This document shows, piece by piece, positions 13,101 through 26,137 of a DNA stretch of 64,000 nucleotides; positions within the stretch are counted from its first letter, which is position 1; every line of letters begins with the position of its first letter. The position numbers were made by a program, and so were the translations under genes. Source of the DNA: Hirudinaria manillensis (Eukaryota > Annelida > Clitellata > Hirudinida > Hirudinidae); NCBI GenBank assembly GCA_034509925.1, contig CM067532.1, positions 10,479,180 through 10,543,179 of the forward strand, read 5' to 3'. Under the pieces are notes generated by a model. That model was not told the origin of the DNA. It ran no database searches and saw nothing but the letters and a program-made list of their open reading frames with translations.

Positions 13101-15784
13101 AAGGAATTAATTTCAAATGGAAACACAAAGTTTTAACAAAAAATTAATAAGCAGTCCTCGTCAATTATTTATGTTTTAAGTTCAATATCAATGTTATTAC
13201 AATAATCAAACTTTTAATTACTGTGGACCATTTAAAAGATATTTAAGGGAATTATTGGACGTTCGTAGTTGAAAAATTATATGAAATAGTAGTCACAAGT
13301 TCTAGACGAAATATAAAGTGATAAAAATTACATTTGCAAATTGGCTTTAAAAGTGAACCATTACCGACAATTCACTATGCTATTATGGCAGTCATTAGGG
13401 ACTAATGACGTTTTATGATATATATCCAATAATTGATCAATAGCCGAGCTATTATTTAATATTGTGTGACTATAAGAGGTACTCGATGACAGTAGTTCTA
13501 ATTATTAAATCAAATGAATTTAAAGTTCAATTTCTTCAGAATCTATTTATTAAATGTTTTTTTGCCGTGTTTTGAAAATCCAGTGGATATTGAGTCGTTA
13601 GTGACGTGGGGACAGAATAATCCCATGTAAATCGGGTGGAATGATTAACTCCAGCTCGCTGGTTTCATTATGGTGCACGAGAGGAAATAAAAAAGAAATC
13701 AATGGATATCTCCATCCGCCTTCGTAATTCATCGTGATTAACGTGTAATCATCGATCCATTTGTGCTGCTGCTACTATCACCAACTTTCGCCAAAAACAG
13801 AATGCCTCAATCGTGATTGTAAGTAGAAATATTACGAAAATCATTGAATAGTAGGTTGTCATTGTTGCTTGAACATTTTAAATATATAATAACATAATTT
13901 GTTAAACAAATTACTTGCAAATAAACGTACCCCTCCGAATCTGTGCAACACGAGATAATGTTCTGCCGACGGATTCATTCCGATTGTGTTCAGCTTAGAA
14001 CTCATCAGCTGCGGTGATGAAAGAATGGAAAAGCTAAACTGTCACGTGATAAGTAATTAGTCAAAGGATTCATGTTTCAAGGCGATAATTAAAAGACTAA
14101 TCATAATAAGTTGGCCAATTTTTCAGTAATTTTTTTAAATAATTTATAGTAAAGTTGAAGAATTAACTGCAGAAAACCTATTAATTTATTCGACCTTGTC
14201 CTTCAGTGATTCAAATAGTCCTGCCGTTGTTCCGGTCGTATGAAGCAAACAAACGCCCAGTACTCTTTTGATATTTGACATCTGATGGTACAAATTCAAG
14301 TTTGTACAAACATTGGCCATCAAAAGTAATGTGATAGTCGATGTGGCCAATCAACGAAATTTATGATGAAGTTGAAAACTGCTTGCGTCAACAACTGACT
14401 CCCCTTCACCAGTCTCCACAAATATAATCACCATCATCATCAGTGGAAGCATCATCATCACGATCTCATTAAAACTCACTGCAAATCTTGCAAGAATGTT
14501 TGCACCTGCGCCCTCGCCAAAGCAAACCACCTCCTTTATCCTGATGATGATTGAAATCACGATGATGATGAGACCGTGATTATGATCATGTTGATTATCC
14601 CCAAAAAGGAGATAAGGAAAAAGATTTGCCTACTTCAATTCATCCAAGACTTTTATCAAGTCCTCTGCTATGATTTGCATGGTAGGGAATTGGTAACTGA
14701 TAATAGATGGGCAACATTAGTAAAATCATCATCATCATCGTCATCGTCGTCAAATTAATGGATCTCTTACTCCGAGGGCAAGTCTGGGGCATTAAATCCT
14801 TGACCAGGTACTTCCAGGTGAAGCCAAACAGTTCGGTCCCTGATTGGAACCATGCGTGGATGGTCTATGAAGTCTTGGTACATGTTGTCTGATGATAACG
14901 ATAAGCTTTATGATGTTGACAATAACGACAAGAAGGATGGTTTTGAGGATGGAGATACTAACAGTTGCATCCCAAATCGTGCATGGTCATAATAACTACT
15001 TCGTTGCTCGTTCTTTGCCCCTGTCATGTGTAGAAAAATTTATATGTGTATATTTGTATGTGTTTTATATTATATATAAATAATTAAATAAATTAATTAT
15101 GCCGTCTAGATGTGGGATTGAATTCGACGAACTTATCCTTCAATCAAGTGCTTTAATTATTGTCATGAATTATTAATATGAATTGTTATTATTATTATTA
15201 TTTAATGGCCTCCAACACATTTAAACGCAAAAAAACCGCTGCAAATTTTATTCTTGCTTTTGTGGATAAAATCAGGACTCAAAGACTCAAACGAAATGAT
15301 ATTCAAATCAAACGATTTGAGTACCGAACATAAATTAATATTAATGTAAATCAATTTAAACATTAAAACTCAATTATAATATCTAAATGCTTAATTAATA
15401 ACATTATGTTTAATGAAAATGAGAATAATAATATCATTGATTACAACATGAATGAAATCGTTTCCACAATATCAGATTATAAGCGATAAATTATAAGAGG
15501 TAACTTAATCAAAAATAACTTAAGACTGCCGAGAGAACATAAAGTGTTTGTAGTAGCTAAATGAAATCAATTAATTTAAAAGTTAAACCGAACGTTCATT
15601 CACTAAATACCCATTTATCCAAGTATGTCTGCCATTTACCATAGAAAAAAACATTAATTAGTAAATACAAATCTTTACAAAAGAGCTTTTGTACCTGCAA
15701 ATAGACATTTATTTTTCCAATGATGGTACAGTGGATGATGTGATGTTCCAGGTTAAATTTCGACTGATCACGTGGGGAATGCAC
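10161..15784 (-). CDS. NDRG-family protein, 12 exons resolved, 5' exon missing
   Basis: An NDRG (N-myc downstream-regulated) protein, an alpha/beta-hydrolase fold family lacking a catalytic nucleophile. Exons on the minus strand: 15784-15695, 15020-14963, 14888-14771, 14696-14634, 14540-14480, 14281-14195, 14008-13931, 12814-12708, 11092-11057, 10840-10693, 10566-10515, 10444-10161 (TAG stop). Every junction keeps phase, and all introns are GT-AG. Family landmarks in order: VVIMTMHDLGCN (family VILTYHDIGLN), LEVPGQGFNAP (VDAPGQQEGAP), YQFPTMQIIAEDL, VVCFGEGAGANILARFA (the GxGxGA elbow, no Ser nucleophile), KCPVLLVTGQ, PDKLAECFQYFLQGLGL, then a basic Ser/Thr-rich tail (MLRYRTMSMEDY). The joined sequence is about 310 residues. 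It is clearly divergent: the usual NPxAxGW block is replaced by TTGTTAGLF. The initiator Met was not found; no ATG precedes the first exon in frame. NDRG proteins are cytoplasmic and linked to stress response, trafficking and growth control. Confidence 0.92.
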
Positions 15785-18700
15785 CTGAGTAGTTAAAAAA
15801 CAATATTATAATGATAATTAATTGTTTCGAAGTATATAAGTGAATATATTATATAAGTATATAAGTGCGTATATTATATAAGTATATAAGGGCGTATATT
15901 ATATAAGTATATATGTGGCATTACAATAGTCACTGTAATAATAAAAGCTTCGGATATTTAATTAATCAAATATTTTGTTATTTCTTCTGATTCTTGTGAG
16001 TGTCACACTATTTTCACAAATTCTATGTTTTGATCAAAAACAAATTTAGAATCTGTTTTATCACTCAAACGAAGTGCAATCCTCTCTATCTCTAATAAAT
16101 GTTGCAAAGCTTGTGAAATAGATATTTTCTAATTTCAGTTTCAATCTAAAGGAAGGACAAACCATTTGGCTGTCAACTTTTGTGTCAGACATGACCTGAT
16201 GTATTCAGCCAAGAAATTTTCTCCTGAGGATTTAATGATTCACATAAAACCAAAATTTATGTTCATCCTATTTCAATACATTCGGATAAATTTACTTTGA
16301 CTTTGTCCTAAAAACTGCAGAATATTTAAGTTTTAACAAATAAAATGAACCCTAGAATCTAAATTGCTCTTGGTTATCAACTATCTGAATATATTTGTAT
16401 TTATCTGTATTTATGACTGTCATTCTTTCACCACTATCGTGAAACATTTCAAAAGGATGTTGTTTTCGTGAACTGCACATTGATTGAGAGCCAGAATTTC
16501 CAGCCACGAGCAAACAAAGCATGAAAAATATTATCAGGCCGGCTGAGTTGTTTGCAATATTCCTGTTGCAGCAAAAAAGACGCTTCGAGTGTAGAGTTTT
16601 AGCTGTTACAAGGCCCTTGGAAAAATAAGGTTTTTAGAGTTTGTGTTTGTTATTTCTCTCCGAAATTGATGATATAAGGCACAATTCAACCCTCCTTGTC
16701 CTCCCACTACCCCCATGTAAATTTTGTTGATTGCTCTCATTTAAGATGGATCCATTGTGTATTTATGACAAATTATTTTAAAAATAAATTATTTAAAAGG
16801 ACTGCCTGCTTAACAAGCACCTCTCCTCAGTTAGGATAACAAAGGACATACAAGGTCATTTAATGGATAAAAATAATTAATCGTATTTTTCATAATTTCA
16901 AACACAAACTATTTTTAACTAATTTATTTTAATTGTAGTTGGTTTATTTTTAATTAGTTATCTATTCGAGTTCATTCAGTAGTAGTTCAACGTTTGTATG
17001 AATACAGAGATCAGTGTTAAGCAAAGAAAATATGTACTGACCTTCAAGAAATTACTTTGTCCCAATATCGAGAAGAGCGATTATATAGAATGAAAAACAT
17101 AAACTATATCCCTATCTTAAAATCCAACACTGAGCATCGGCTCATTTCTGTTTTACCGCCCAGAAATTTAAAAGCATTAGGAGTGAGATAGATCCTTTGG
17201 AAGTGGATGGAACTGAGTATTTCCAATGTATATCCCAGTAACTGCCAGAAATTATTCCTTTTCCATGAACTTTTAATATAAAAATCGTTGTGTTTGTACA
17301 AAGTTATACAAAAGTATTTATAAAAATGAATTGTGATGATCGTACTTTATATCCTGTTTTAAACGATCATGTTTGATTTTCAATTAGATGACTTTTAGAA
17401 ATATAATGAACTATAAACATGAAGCAGACGGCATTAATGATTGAGCAGGATAGATCAAGGATGTCGGAATCGTTACATAAAGTCTATAAAAATCGAATAG
17501 AACAAAAGAAATTAATTGAATTAATGGGTTTACCTGCGCTATGAATTTCTCTTACATATTGATGAAATCTACGTCACCAATGATATGGTATCGTACCATA
17601 ACCACCGGAAGTAAATTGGAAGAAACGCCAAAATGCGAACACAATTAAAATATTTTGAGAAGAATTCTCGAAAAGGAATTTCTTTTATTCGATACTTTGC
17701 AATCGTTTTACTATAAAATGAACTTTAAAGAGCATTTTCAATAAAATGAGATTGAATATCAAATTAGTTTTTTTTTTTAAAGTAGAGTCCAGATATATGT
17801 TTGTAAAAGAGATTTAAAGCAATAGAATTTTAAGCACTGACGAGTTTAAAACAATTTGCATAAGGATGAACGAGAAGTGATGCCAAAAGGTATTATTTAA
17901 ATATTATATTAAAATTAAAATATTTTATTTTACTCGACCTCACCTGCCACCAAACTAAAGCACTCTTTGGCAAGATTAATCGAAAGTAACTTTAAAATCT
18001 AAAACTTGTTAAACCACGAAAGCGCTCACGTTTGAAATGAGGGCTTAAATCCAGCCCAGATAATCATTTAGTTTTAACAGTAACACACTGAATGGTAGAA
18101 ATACATAGCTGTATAGAATTACACGATGCACAATTACCATTTACGGCTAACTAGGATTATTGTTTAATGGAATTAAAGATTATTAATACAACTTATTTAG
18201 GTAGATAGCATACTTTAATCTATATATGCGAGTATCATTGTCGGCGTCATTGCCATTGCCATTGTCGTTAATCTTCGATTGTGAATAATCGTATCACTGT
18301 TAAAATAAAAACAAAGTTAAATAATATTTTTCATTTGCTTTACTCTTCCCATGACCATATCACCTTTATTTTTATTGTAAACTATTTAAACTTTCTCATA
18401 GGCTATGACTACACGATATGAAAGTTACGGTCGTCGCAAATTCTTGCCGTAGCTCTGACAAAATTATTGTTTAAGAATAATTCGTTATTAAACTCAATAA
18501 AACGTTTTCAGTTGTTGCTTCCTTAGGTTTCCGTCACTACGTCGACCGCAATGAATGTCGTAAAAAGAACTACAGCTGCGAATGCAGCCTTTTCAAAGGG
18601 AAATTCCCGCGAACAATCAAGAAACTGTGGAGCGAATCATTGTAAACAAATTTGCCATCGGAAGCGAAAACGCTCGCATTTATGATTGAAAATAGGACCA

Positions 18701-20407
18701 AGGATGTTTCACACGGAATCGAATGACTGAATGACGTTTCCATGCGGACAATGGAAGCTATTTAATAGACATGGAATTGTGTTATTTTCTTTTCCAAAAA
18801 CGATGGAGGACAAAAGTAAATACACGAATAATTGACTAAATGAAACATCTCAAAAGCCGCTCCTTTTGAGCATCAGCTGGAAATTCGAAAATGTTATTTT
18901 TGAAAAATAGGTTTTATTTGTTAGCAATCCTTCGGTATTCGTATTATCCACACACACCTCTCTTTTCAAAGAACAGCTTATGTCATCATTTTTATTTTTT
19001 TCACTGTTGCTTAGTCTCAGTCGACCTCCGATTGCAAGCAATGAATTATCATCGGAAACAATATTTAGTTTAAATATTCAGTATACTCGAAATAAATTTT
19101 AATGATGCGCTTATTTTTTTTTATTGCCCTGCTCCTATTTATATTTACTCACATCCAATTATTCCATATTTGAATCCCAATCACTGGTCAAGTTAAAACT
19201 TAACTATTTAGCATAAAATATTTTCTTCAAATTAAAATAACAAAATATATATGTAAAAAAAATCCACAACGAGTGAATGGAGATCATTGCGTTTCAATGA
19301 GGAATAGCTTTTGATTGAATATAAATGAAATTAGGCTAGTACCTAGTTGCAATCATTTTCTAACCATAACCCTAATCTTCAAAACATATTAAAACGTTGA
19401 CAACATTTTAAATCCACAAACAGAATTAAAAGATGTAATATTTTTCTAAAAGACGTAATATAAATGTTTTATAGATTATTATTTTAAATGGCATCAAGTC
19501 TTAACTAAATCTGACTTTTAATATAAAAAACATTGATCGGGAGGACTTGTTTTATTAATAAATGTTACCGTAATATTATAACACATTACCAACATAAAAA
19601 CCCTCCTAACGACCTCATCTAATGTGACCAAGGCAGCACTCCTGGATGAAAATTGTTTTAATAAAATAATTTAGCGCATTAGTGCACGTAATCGCCCACA
19701 CGCAAAATAAAAACAATTTTTGCAAATTTGAAACTTAATGGCTTCTCTTTTGTTTGAATTTTTTCCAAATCTTTTCAATTTTCTTGTTCCATCGATTGAA
19801 ATACATAGCTAAGTGTGTTTTTGTTGCATTGCACATGCACGAAGCCTCGAGTTCTCTCAAGTATTGACAACGAGATACTATCCTCAGGTTCGAGCATTTT
19901 CACTGGGAAGGATAACAAGTTGAAATTATTTGATTTCATTTGTTTATTCCAAATCGATATGAAACAATCTTGTTTGTTTAGTATGCAGAAACCTCATAGT
20001 TTTACAAAGTCATTCTCCAATCATTTTTGAACTCTGAGTTGCCAATGCCATTTTGTAAATGCTATTACTTTCTCATCTCAATATATTATAATATCTTTCA
20101 TTTTGGTGCTTTGATTACTTGGTTCATCAAATTTCTTTTGAAATGGTTTTTATTAAAGTTCTCATTCAATAAAAATGTCTAATTTTTGTCTAATTTATCA
20201 ACTTTACGAATGTACTTGAAATGATTAAACGCTCCCAATTTAAGCAATTAATAATTAATTCATCTAACAATTAAATCAAGAAAAAATTTACGAAACATCC
20301 ATTTTTGAATAAATGAGAAGTGTTTTAGTTGCATTAAATAATTTTTGCAGAATCAGCTGTCGATGAGTTCTCGTTTCTTTACAGCGATTATTTCCAAGGA
20401 GCGATGC
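15785..20407. other. Intergenic region between the NDRG and NK2 genes
   Basis: No exon could be supported. The missing NDRG 5' exon is expected here. A good donor at about 17532 follows a short open stretch, but its frame contains a stop and no ATG after it. Confidence 0.4.
15831..15916. repeat. 25-bp tandem repeat
   Basis: The word AGTATATAAG recurs at 15831, 15856, 15881 and 15906, a 25-bp period with few substitutions. Confidence 0.85.
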
Positions 20408-21950
20408 TTATTTTAAGGACGTTTGTTTGGCCTCTGAATTTCCACTGGAACTTTTATCTTTCTGCTCATCGAACCGTCGGTTCCTATCTTCTTCTGTGTT
20501 ACGTTGCTGGAGAAGAGATGGAAAGCGACAGAGTTCTGATGTTCTGCTCTTATCACGATCCGCTTTTTTTGTTTTGTAGCGGTGGTTTTGAAACCAAATC
20601 TTGACCTGACGAAGTAATCAGACCCACATAACATTATTACTAAAAAGCAAAACGCACCTTGCCAAAACCATGACGCCAGTAATGATTTGTAACTCAAATT
20701 AAAAAATATGATTAATTACACAACAAAGCCATATAAAACTACATAGTATGATATTCACTTTGTCACAAATCTGAAGTAATTAAAAGCATTTGCCTGCGTC
20801 GGACTTAGGCCAATGAGAGCCGACAGTTGATCTCTTTCAGAAGCAGAGAGGTATCGTTGTTTGCGGAAGATCTTCTCCAATTGCTGGATCTGCATTTGGT
20901 TGAAAAGTATTCTTCTCTTTCTCCTCTGCTGATATTGTCTATACTGGTATTGGAAATAGGGAGTGTGGTGAATTGAAGGAGGAAAATTTCTTGATTGAGT
21001 AACATTAAAGGGACAAGGAGATCCAAGGACACCGTGATGAAATGGAAAAGGGGCTGCGTTTGCCGAGTTGGAAGCTCCGTGTCTCAACAGTGGCCTCAGA
21101 AAGTTTTGGAAGGAGACTCCATTTCTGTGCTGGTAGTAATCCAATGTCAAAGGTTGATGACTTTTGCATTCATTTAAGTGAATGTCAGTACTGGTGACTC
21201 CGCTGGTATATCCTCTCATTACAAAATCTTTTTTAGGAAATAGGTAGGGCGAACTTTCTCCAAAAACGTTAGTGAATGAACGATTAAAGCCATCCAAGTT
21301 CATGTGAAGTTGCAAGTTGTGATGATCAAGCATCTGAGATTTGAGAGTGCAGTTTGGTGTTGGCCAAGAACATTGTTTTCGAATATTTGCTGTAAAAAAC
21401 ATTGCGTTTTGCATGCAAAATAAAATACATGTGTATTAAAAAGATTGATTGCCTTTAAAAAGCTTAATCTTCATATCTTATTCTAGAGTTTGTGGATCAA
21501 GCAAAGTCAGAATTTAATATTTTCGATATGCATAAGTCTATTCTTTAAACTTTAAACGGCTTGGCATCGGTGTTTCAACAATCCTAAGCCTAAAAAGCCA
21601 TAAATGCCTCCTTAGCGTTATAATAAAGTCCTCCTTAAATGTTACTTTTCAAGAACTTGTTCAAAAGTTTAACCCATCAATTCCGCATTAATAAACCTAA
21701 CGTACTTCCACTCCAAGCACAAACCTTGATGCTTGTAGTCTCCATCCACATCTATTTCTTCTTCGTCCTCACCATCGAATTCATTGATAGGATCGATATT
21801 GTGGCCTTTGTCCTTGCTATGAAGACCTAAATCTTGTGATCTCGAATTAGAAGATGATCTTTCATCTTGGAACGGTCGAACTATTTCTTTCAAGCCACTA
21901 TTTTCCTGAGATTTCAATATGTCACTGACATAGAATGAATTTTTTGTCAT
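20408..21950 (-). CDS. NK2-family homeobox transcription factor (complete, 3 exons)
   Basis: A homeodomain transcription factor that binds DNA in the nucleus. Exons on the minus strand: 21950-21725, 21389-20794, 20605-20408 (TAA stop), giving 339 residues. Exon 1 opens with ATG and FYVSDIL, the TN (tinman/Engrailed-like repressor) motif at residues 6-12 of NK2 proteins, and ends after an acidic stretch. Exon 2 has a His/Tyr/Gln-rich region and homeodomain helices 1-2 (RRKRRILFNQMQIQQLEKIF, QRYLSASERDQLSAL). Exon 3 supplies helix 3, VKIWFQNHRYKTKK, with the Tyr at homeodomain position 54 diagnostic of NK2. Junction 1 is phase 1 and junction 2 phase 0. The second intron (20793-20606) splits the homeobox before VKIW and starts with GC rather than GT. 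The NK2.1/scarecrow versus NK2.2/vnd class cannot be settled. No NK2-specific domain was recognised after the homeodomain. Confidence 0.92.
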
Positions 21951-24900
21951 GACTAAAAAGAAGATGGCTTTAAATTGTAGTCGACTTCCAGATGCGAAGC
22001 GTACATTGGATTCACTATATCTTGTTGCTGAAAAGTGACAGCCTTGAAATCTTCTGCAATAGCTACCTTACAAGTGAAATTCGATGATGTTCAACAACTT
22101 TCGATGACACTCGCACATCTGTCACATTTTCTTGAGAGTTTTCACTGTTAAATCATCCGGATATTCTCAAAGATGGATGAAACAATTGTGTATTATTTTT
22201 ATAATTTATATAGAGGCTTATTTTATCAATTTACTTTTATTTCAATATCAACAGACCGAACCCTTCGCTCATTATGATTTTAATACGTAGAAACGTTAGT
22301 ATAGATTAATGAATTTCTGAGCTCAGAAACTTCAGAGAGAAAGTCGTGTAATAAGCGGAAGGAACTTCCTAAATCTATTACGTGCACCCTTCTGCTTTAG
22401 CAACTCACTGCTCGCCGCTTAAATATTTCCCTGAAAATCTCAGCGTCGCACTTTACCGGAAAACCTAATAAGGCAATTTATGTAGCGCCAAATATGATCG
22501 CGCATGTCAAGATGAGACTAAGTGAATGCGTCAAGAGCCATTTTTTGCTCAAGGGCTGTCTTAGAATTGACCAATAACACTGCAAGGGTGTGGTTTCAGA
22601 ATGTCAATCTATTCTCGGCAGTATTATTTTTGAAATGAACATTATAAAATGTTCATGTATTGCCATTTCCCATCAAAATGAAGTAAATGCTGATGGTTTG
22701 CTTCCATTAAGGCGACAAAAAACTGAACTTAGATTCTTGGCAAAACCTTGGGATGACTCGATTCCTTTAGAATTAGCCGAAAGAATGAAATGACAAATCT
22801 AACATTGGACTCGCGCAACTATTTTTTCGAAAATAATTAAGGGTTTCATTCTCAGAATGAACACGTGCTTTTAAGAAGGAACGTCTTCATTGCCTAAATC
22901 TAATTAGCTTTCACTGGATCGACGTACTTTTTTTTATATTCCTGCAAGTAATTTTAATCTATCAAGCACCTAATTTATTATGAAAGTTTGATTCAATTCA
23001 AACTCATTTTCTATCTGGGAAATGATTAAGTTATTACACGTTAAATCGAATATTTTATACATTTATATCGCGAATATTTTTATTTATAATTACAAATGTA
23101 ATTATTGACTGGACTTACGCAAGAATTTAATCAATGCAATCGTATGAAACTGATGGCTTTGTAATTGTTTCGGTTGTTGTTGTTCATATATGTTTATTTT
23201 GTCCGTGATCTTCATCCACTACTGTACAAGTTTATAGGAAATAAAATAAGTCGCTATTTGTTCGAAGAGCCATGTTGTGACTCTACCAATAGTAGACTAT
23301 GGAAGTCCATATAATCTATTAGCTCACAAAGGGTTATTTCTGATGAAATCGTGATAACCTTCGTAAAACAGCCAAGTTAGAGCATTAATGAAACATAAAA
23401 TAATATTGGTTGAATTAAATAAATATTAATTAGTTGAATTAAATATTAATAAATAAATTTCAAATATTTTTAGTTTTTCGTTCTAGCATTGCAATTAACT
23501 CTAGCACAACTGGACTAATCAATCCGCGTGCGCCTTTTTGATGGGAAATTTAAATTTATGAAGCCTAACCCTAACCCAAAATAAAAGATAGAAATTTTAA
23601 ATTAATTGAAAAAAGAACATTGGAATGCCATGCACCACCACTAATTTGAGTTCTAGTCAATTCGTTTTGATGATATAATCTAACTTTAACACTCTCCATT
23701 TACAGCTGATATAACTTTACGTCTTTCGAAATGCAGTCCGACAAACAAGTTCAACACAACCGAAATTAATTGCAGTATAAAATTTGATTTTGAATGAATT
23801 TGCAAACCCATACTACAGTTTTGTAAAGAACATAATGAATTAGTTAGCATTCTTAAACCTCACTGATGAAAATTCCCAGGAATCTATGAAAAGAATCCAG
23901 GAAAGCAGCTTTATCCAGAGCCAAGGAACTGACATCTAAAAAGCATCTGAATTGAAGAACTGCCTGGAAATCGAAGGCAAAGCATCAATTATGAAGAAGC
24001 CAGACATATGATCTACATAGGAAGAATAGAAATCTCCCGTCCATTAATGTTTTGTATGATTTACTTCGAAAATTCAAGCTAAGTTACTCGACTGGTGAGG
24101 TGTATTGTTCCATGTACCGCCTAGCAAATTTTAGTTTTATCCGTGGACTCGAATGAATGGATATCGATTAATGCCGTCCCAAATTTCTGGCAGCCAGGAA
24201 TCGAAAGAACAAGTGGAAACGAATAGAAGCCGACGCTTCCACTAGTGAAAGCTCGTGCTCTTCTATCTATCGGAGTTGAGAGACGATTACTCGCGGTGGT
24301 TGAGTAACGTCCACATAACTTACTTTTTCAACATTATTTCACATTGACAAATCCTCGTATTTGTTCCCAATTGCAACAACATTTGTGAAAGTAAATGACT
24401 GCATGCACTGTTTATGCCCAGATTTAAACGATTCCTCGCGAGTCGAGCCTTCAAGAGACCTTTTCCATAGCCAGCAGTTTGCGTTCATTGACCCATCGAC
24501 GTGGATGTTTTAATGTCGATCGAGATGATACCATCGAGTGGCTATCCCGTGCACATCCTTTTTGAATACATAAGCAGTCGCATATGGACGTGGTGGGGAA
24601 ACAACTCGATAACGTTTTATTATTAAAAATATCAGACTCGATATTAAATAATAACTCTGAAATTAATATTTTATACACATATAAAAGTAAGAACGTGTGC
24701 AAACATTTAGCAAATCGACGAAAGAGTCCCCACGACAAAAATTTAAATCTTCGAGAATCCCTGCGCGGAACCGACGATCAAAAACGTCGCCGAGATTAAC
24801 GTGCTCACGGAATATTTCGATGCCGTCGCAGATGACACGAATTTTCTACATTTCTTGGCATCGGGTTGAGTGACGCATTGAAAGTACATGATGTTTCTGC

Positions 24901-26137
24901 AAATGGATGAAGATGAAAATAAGAATGAGAAACATTATTCGAGTCTAAGCTCGAGAACGTTACGATTATTATTAAGCGCGAGAAAGTCGTGCCGACGACG
25001 AACGTCACGCGATCGCCCGCATCGCGGGTTTAGGGTCAGGGAAGGAGGTACCTTCGTAGTGAAGGTTCGATTTTTGTCTCGGTTACCCTTCCCTAACCCT
25101 AACCTTATCATGGATCTCATTCCAAAAATGCAAAATACTCACGGCTCCTTCTCTGAACACCGAAATTTCATCCCTTTCTCCTCTACGTCTTCTTTCAGCA
25201 GTAGCAACGACCCGGTGGAACAAGATTCCCTGATGAAAAAGATAACGAAGGTTCAATTTTTGTCTCGGCCACCTCGATGCTAGGTAATCGTTTTGCTCGA
25301 ATCGAGGTCGTCTAATGGAGAAACGAGAATATTCCTTTTAATAACACACCTAGATCTTGCAACAAATTAACAATTTGTTTAATTTATTTGTTTAACATGT
25401 TGTTTAACTCAATAGAAATAATTAGTATTGCACTGCAAAAGGCTGTCTTACACAGATGGACCATCGAGAAGACTTATGAGATGGACGTGTATTTCGGGTG
25501 TAACCTCTTTCTTCAACTTCGCTAATTCCGACCGAGCGAATATCCTTAAAAACAATTAGGAACTTGTCGTCATTTGCTATTAAATTAATAAAATTAATCG
25601 AATTATTATTATACTTATACAGCCTTTAGAAACATTTTGCAAAAAATTAATAAAAATATTTTTCTATCAAAACCTGCATCGAAAGTACGATCTTACGAAG
25701 TTCGAATAAAGTCGTCTCCGAGATTTGTACAGCTCGCATATTGATTAGAGGAAACATGTGTTTTCTATTTTGTTTAATGGATTCAAAGTAAAAAATTTGG
25801 GATACAACGAGACATACATTTCGAACAACAACTAGTACAAAGTTAGCACCAAGATGGTGCAATACTTAATGCATTACATTTGATTAATAATTTAATTAAT
25901 TAAATTAATAATTTCACAATAATAATGATAATAATTAGTTGGCTTGTTTTTATATCATATTGTTGAAATATGCAAGCACTGACCAATTCGTGAGCATCTA
26001 CTGCCATTCGACCGACGTGGCGAGGTCACGAACACGCAACCTTTTCTTCTGGAAAGCACGAGTTATGAGACGATAATTACGAAGCCTAAATACACGGTCA
26101 TGGAAAATAATTTTTAAATAATGGTATTTAACCACAC
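21951..26137. other. Region between the NK2 gene and the resolved cyclase exons
   Basis: Should contain the NK2 promoter and the 3' exons of the ADP-ribosyl cyclase gene. A possible cyclase C-terminal exon near 25680-25735 (minus strand, reading ISETTLFELRKIV) resembles the family's late helix but has no clear acceptor. The 131-codon open frame at 24888-25283 (+) is low-complexity and unlike any known family. Confidence 0.35.
25027..25104. repeat. Telomere-like inverted repeat (hairpin)
   Basis: The left arm 25027-25045 (GGTTTAGGGTCAGGGAAGG) is complementary to the right arm 25087-25104 apart from one mismatch and one indel, around a loop of about 41 bp. Both arms carry TTAGGG-like words. 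Confidence 0.7.

Noticed and set aside
17532..17600. Candidate 5' exon of NDRG with a GTAAAC donor
   Set aside because: In the required phase there is a stop eight codons before the donor and no ATG after it.
24888..25283. 131-codon + strand ORF
   Set aside because: Basic and Ser-rich with no family signature; includes the telomere-like hairpin.
25998..26065. Candidate next exon of the cyclase gene after VMLNGS
   Set aside because: An acceptor is present, but none of the three frames resembles the family's FGxxEL block.
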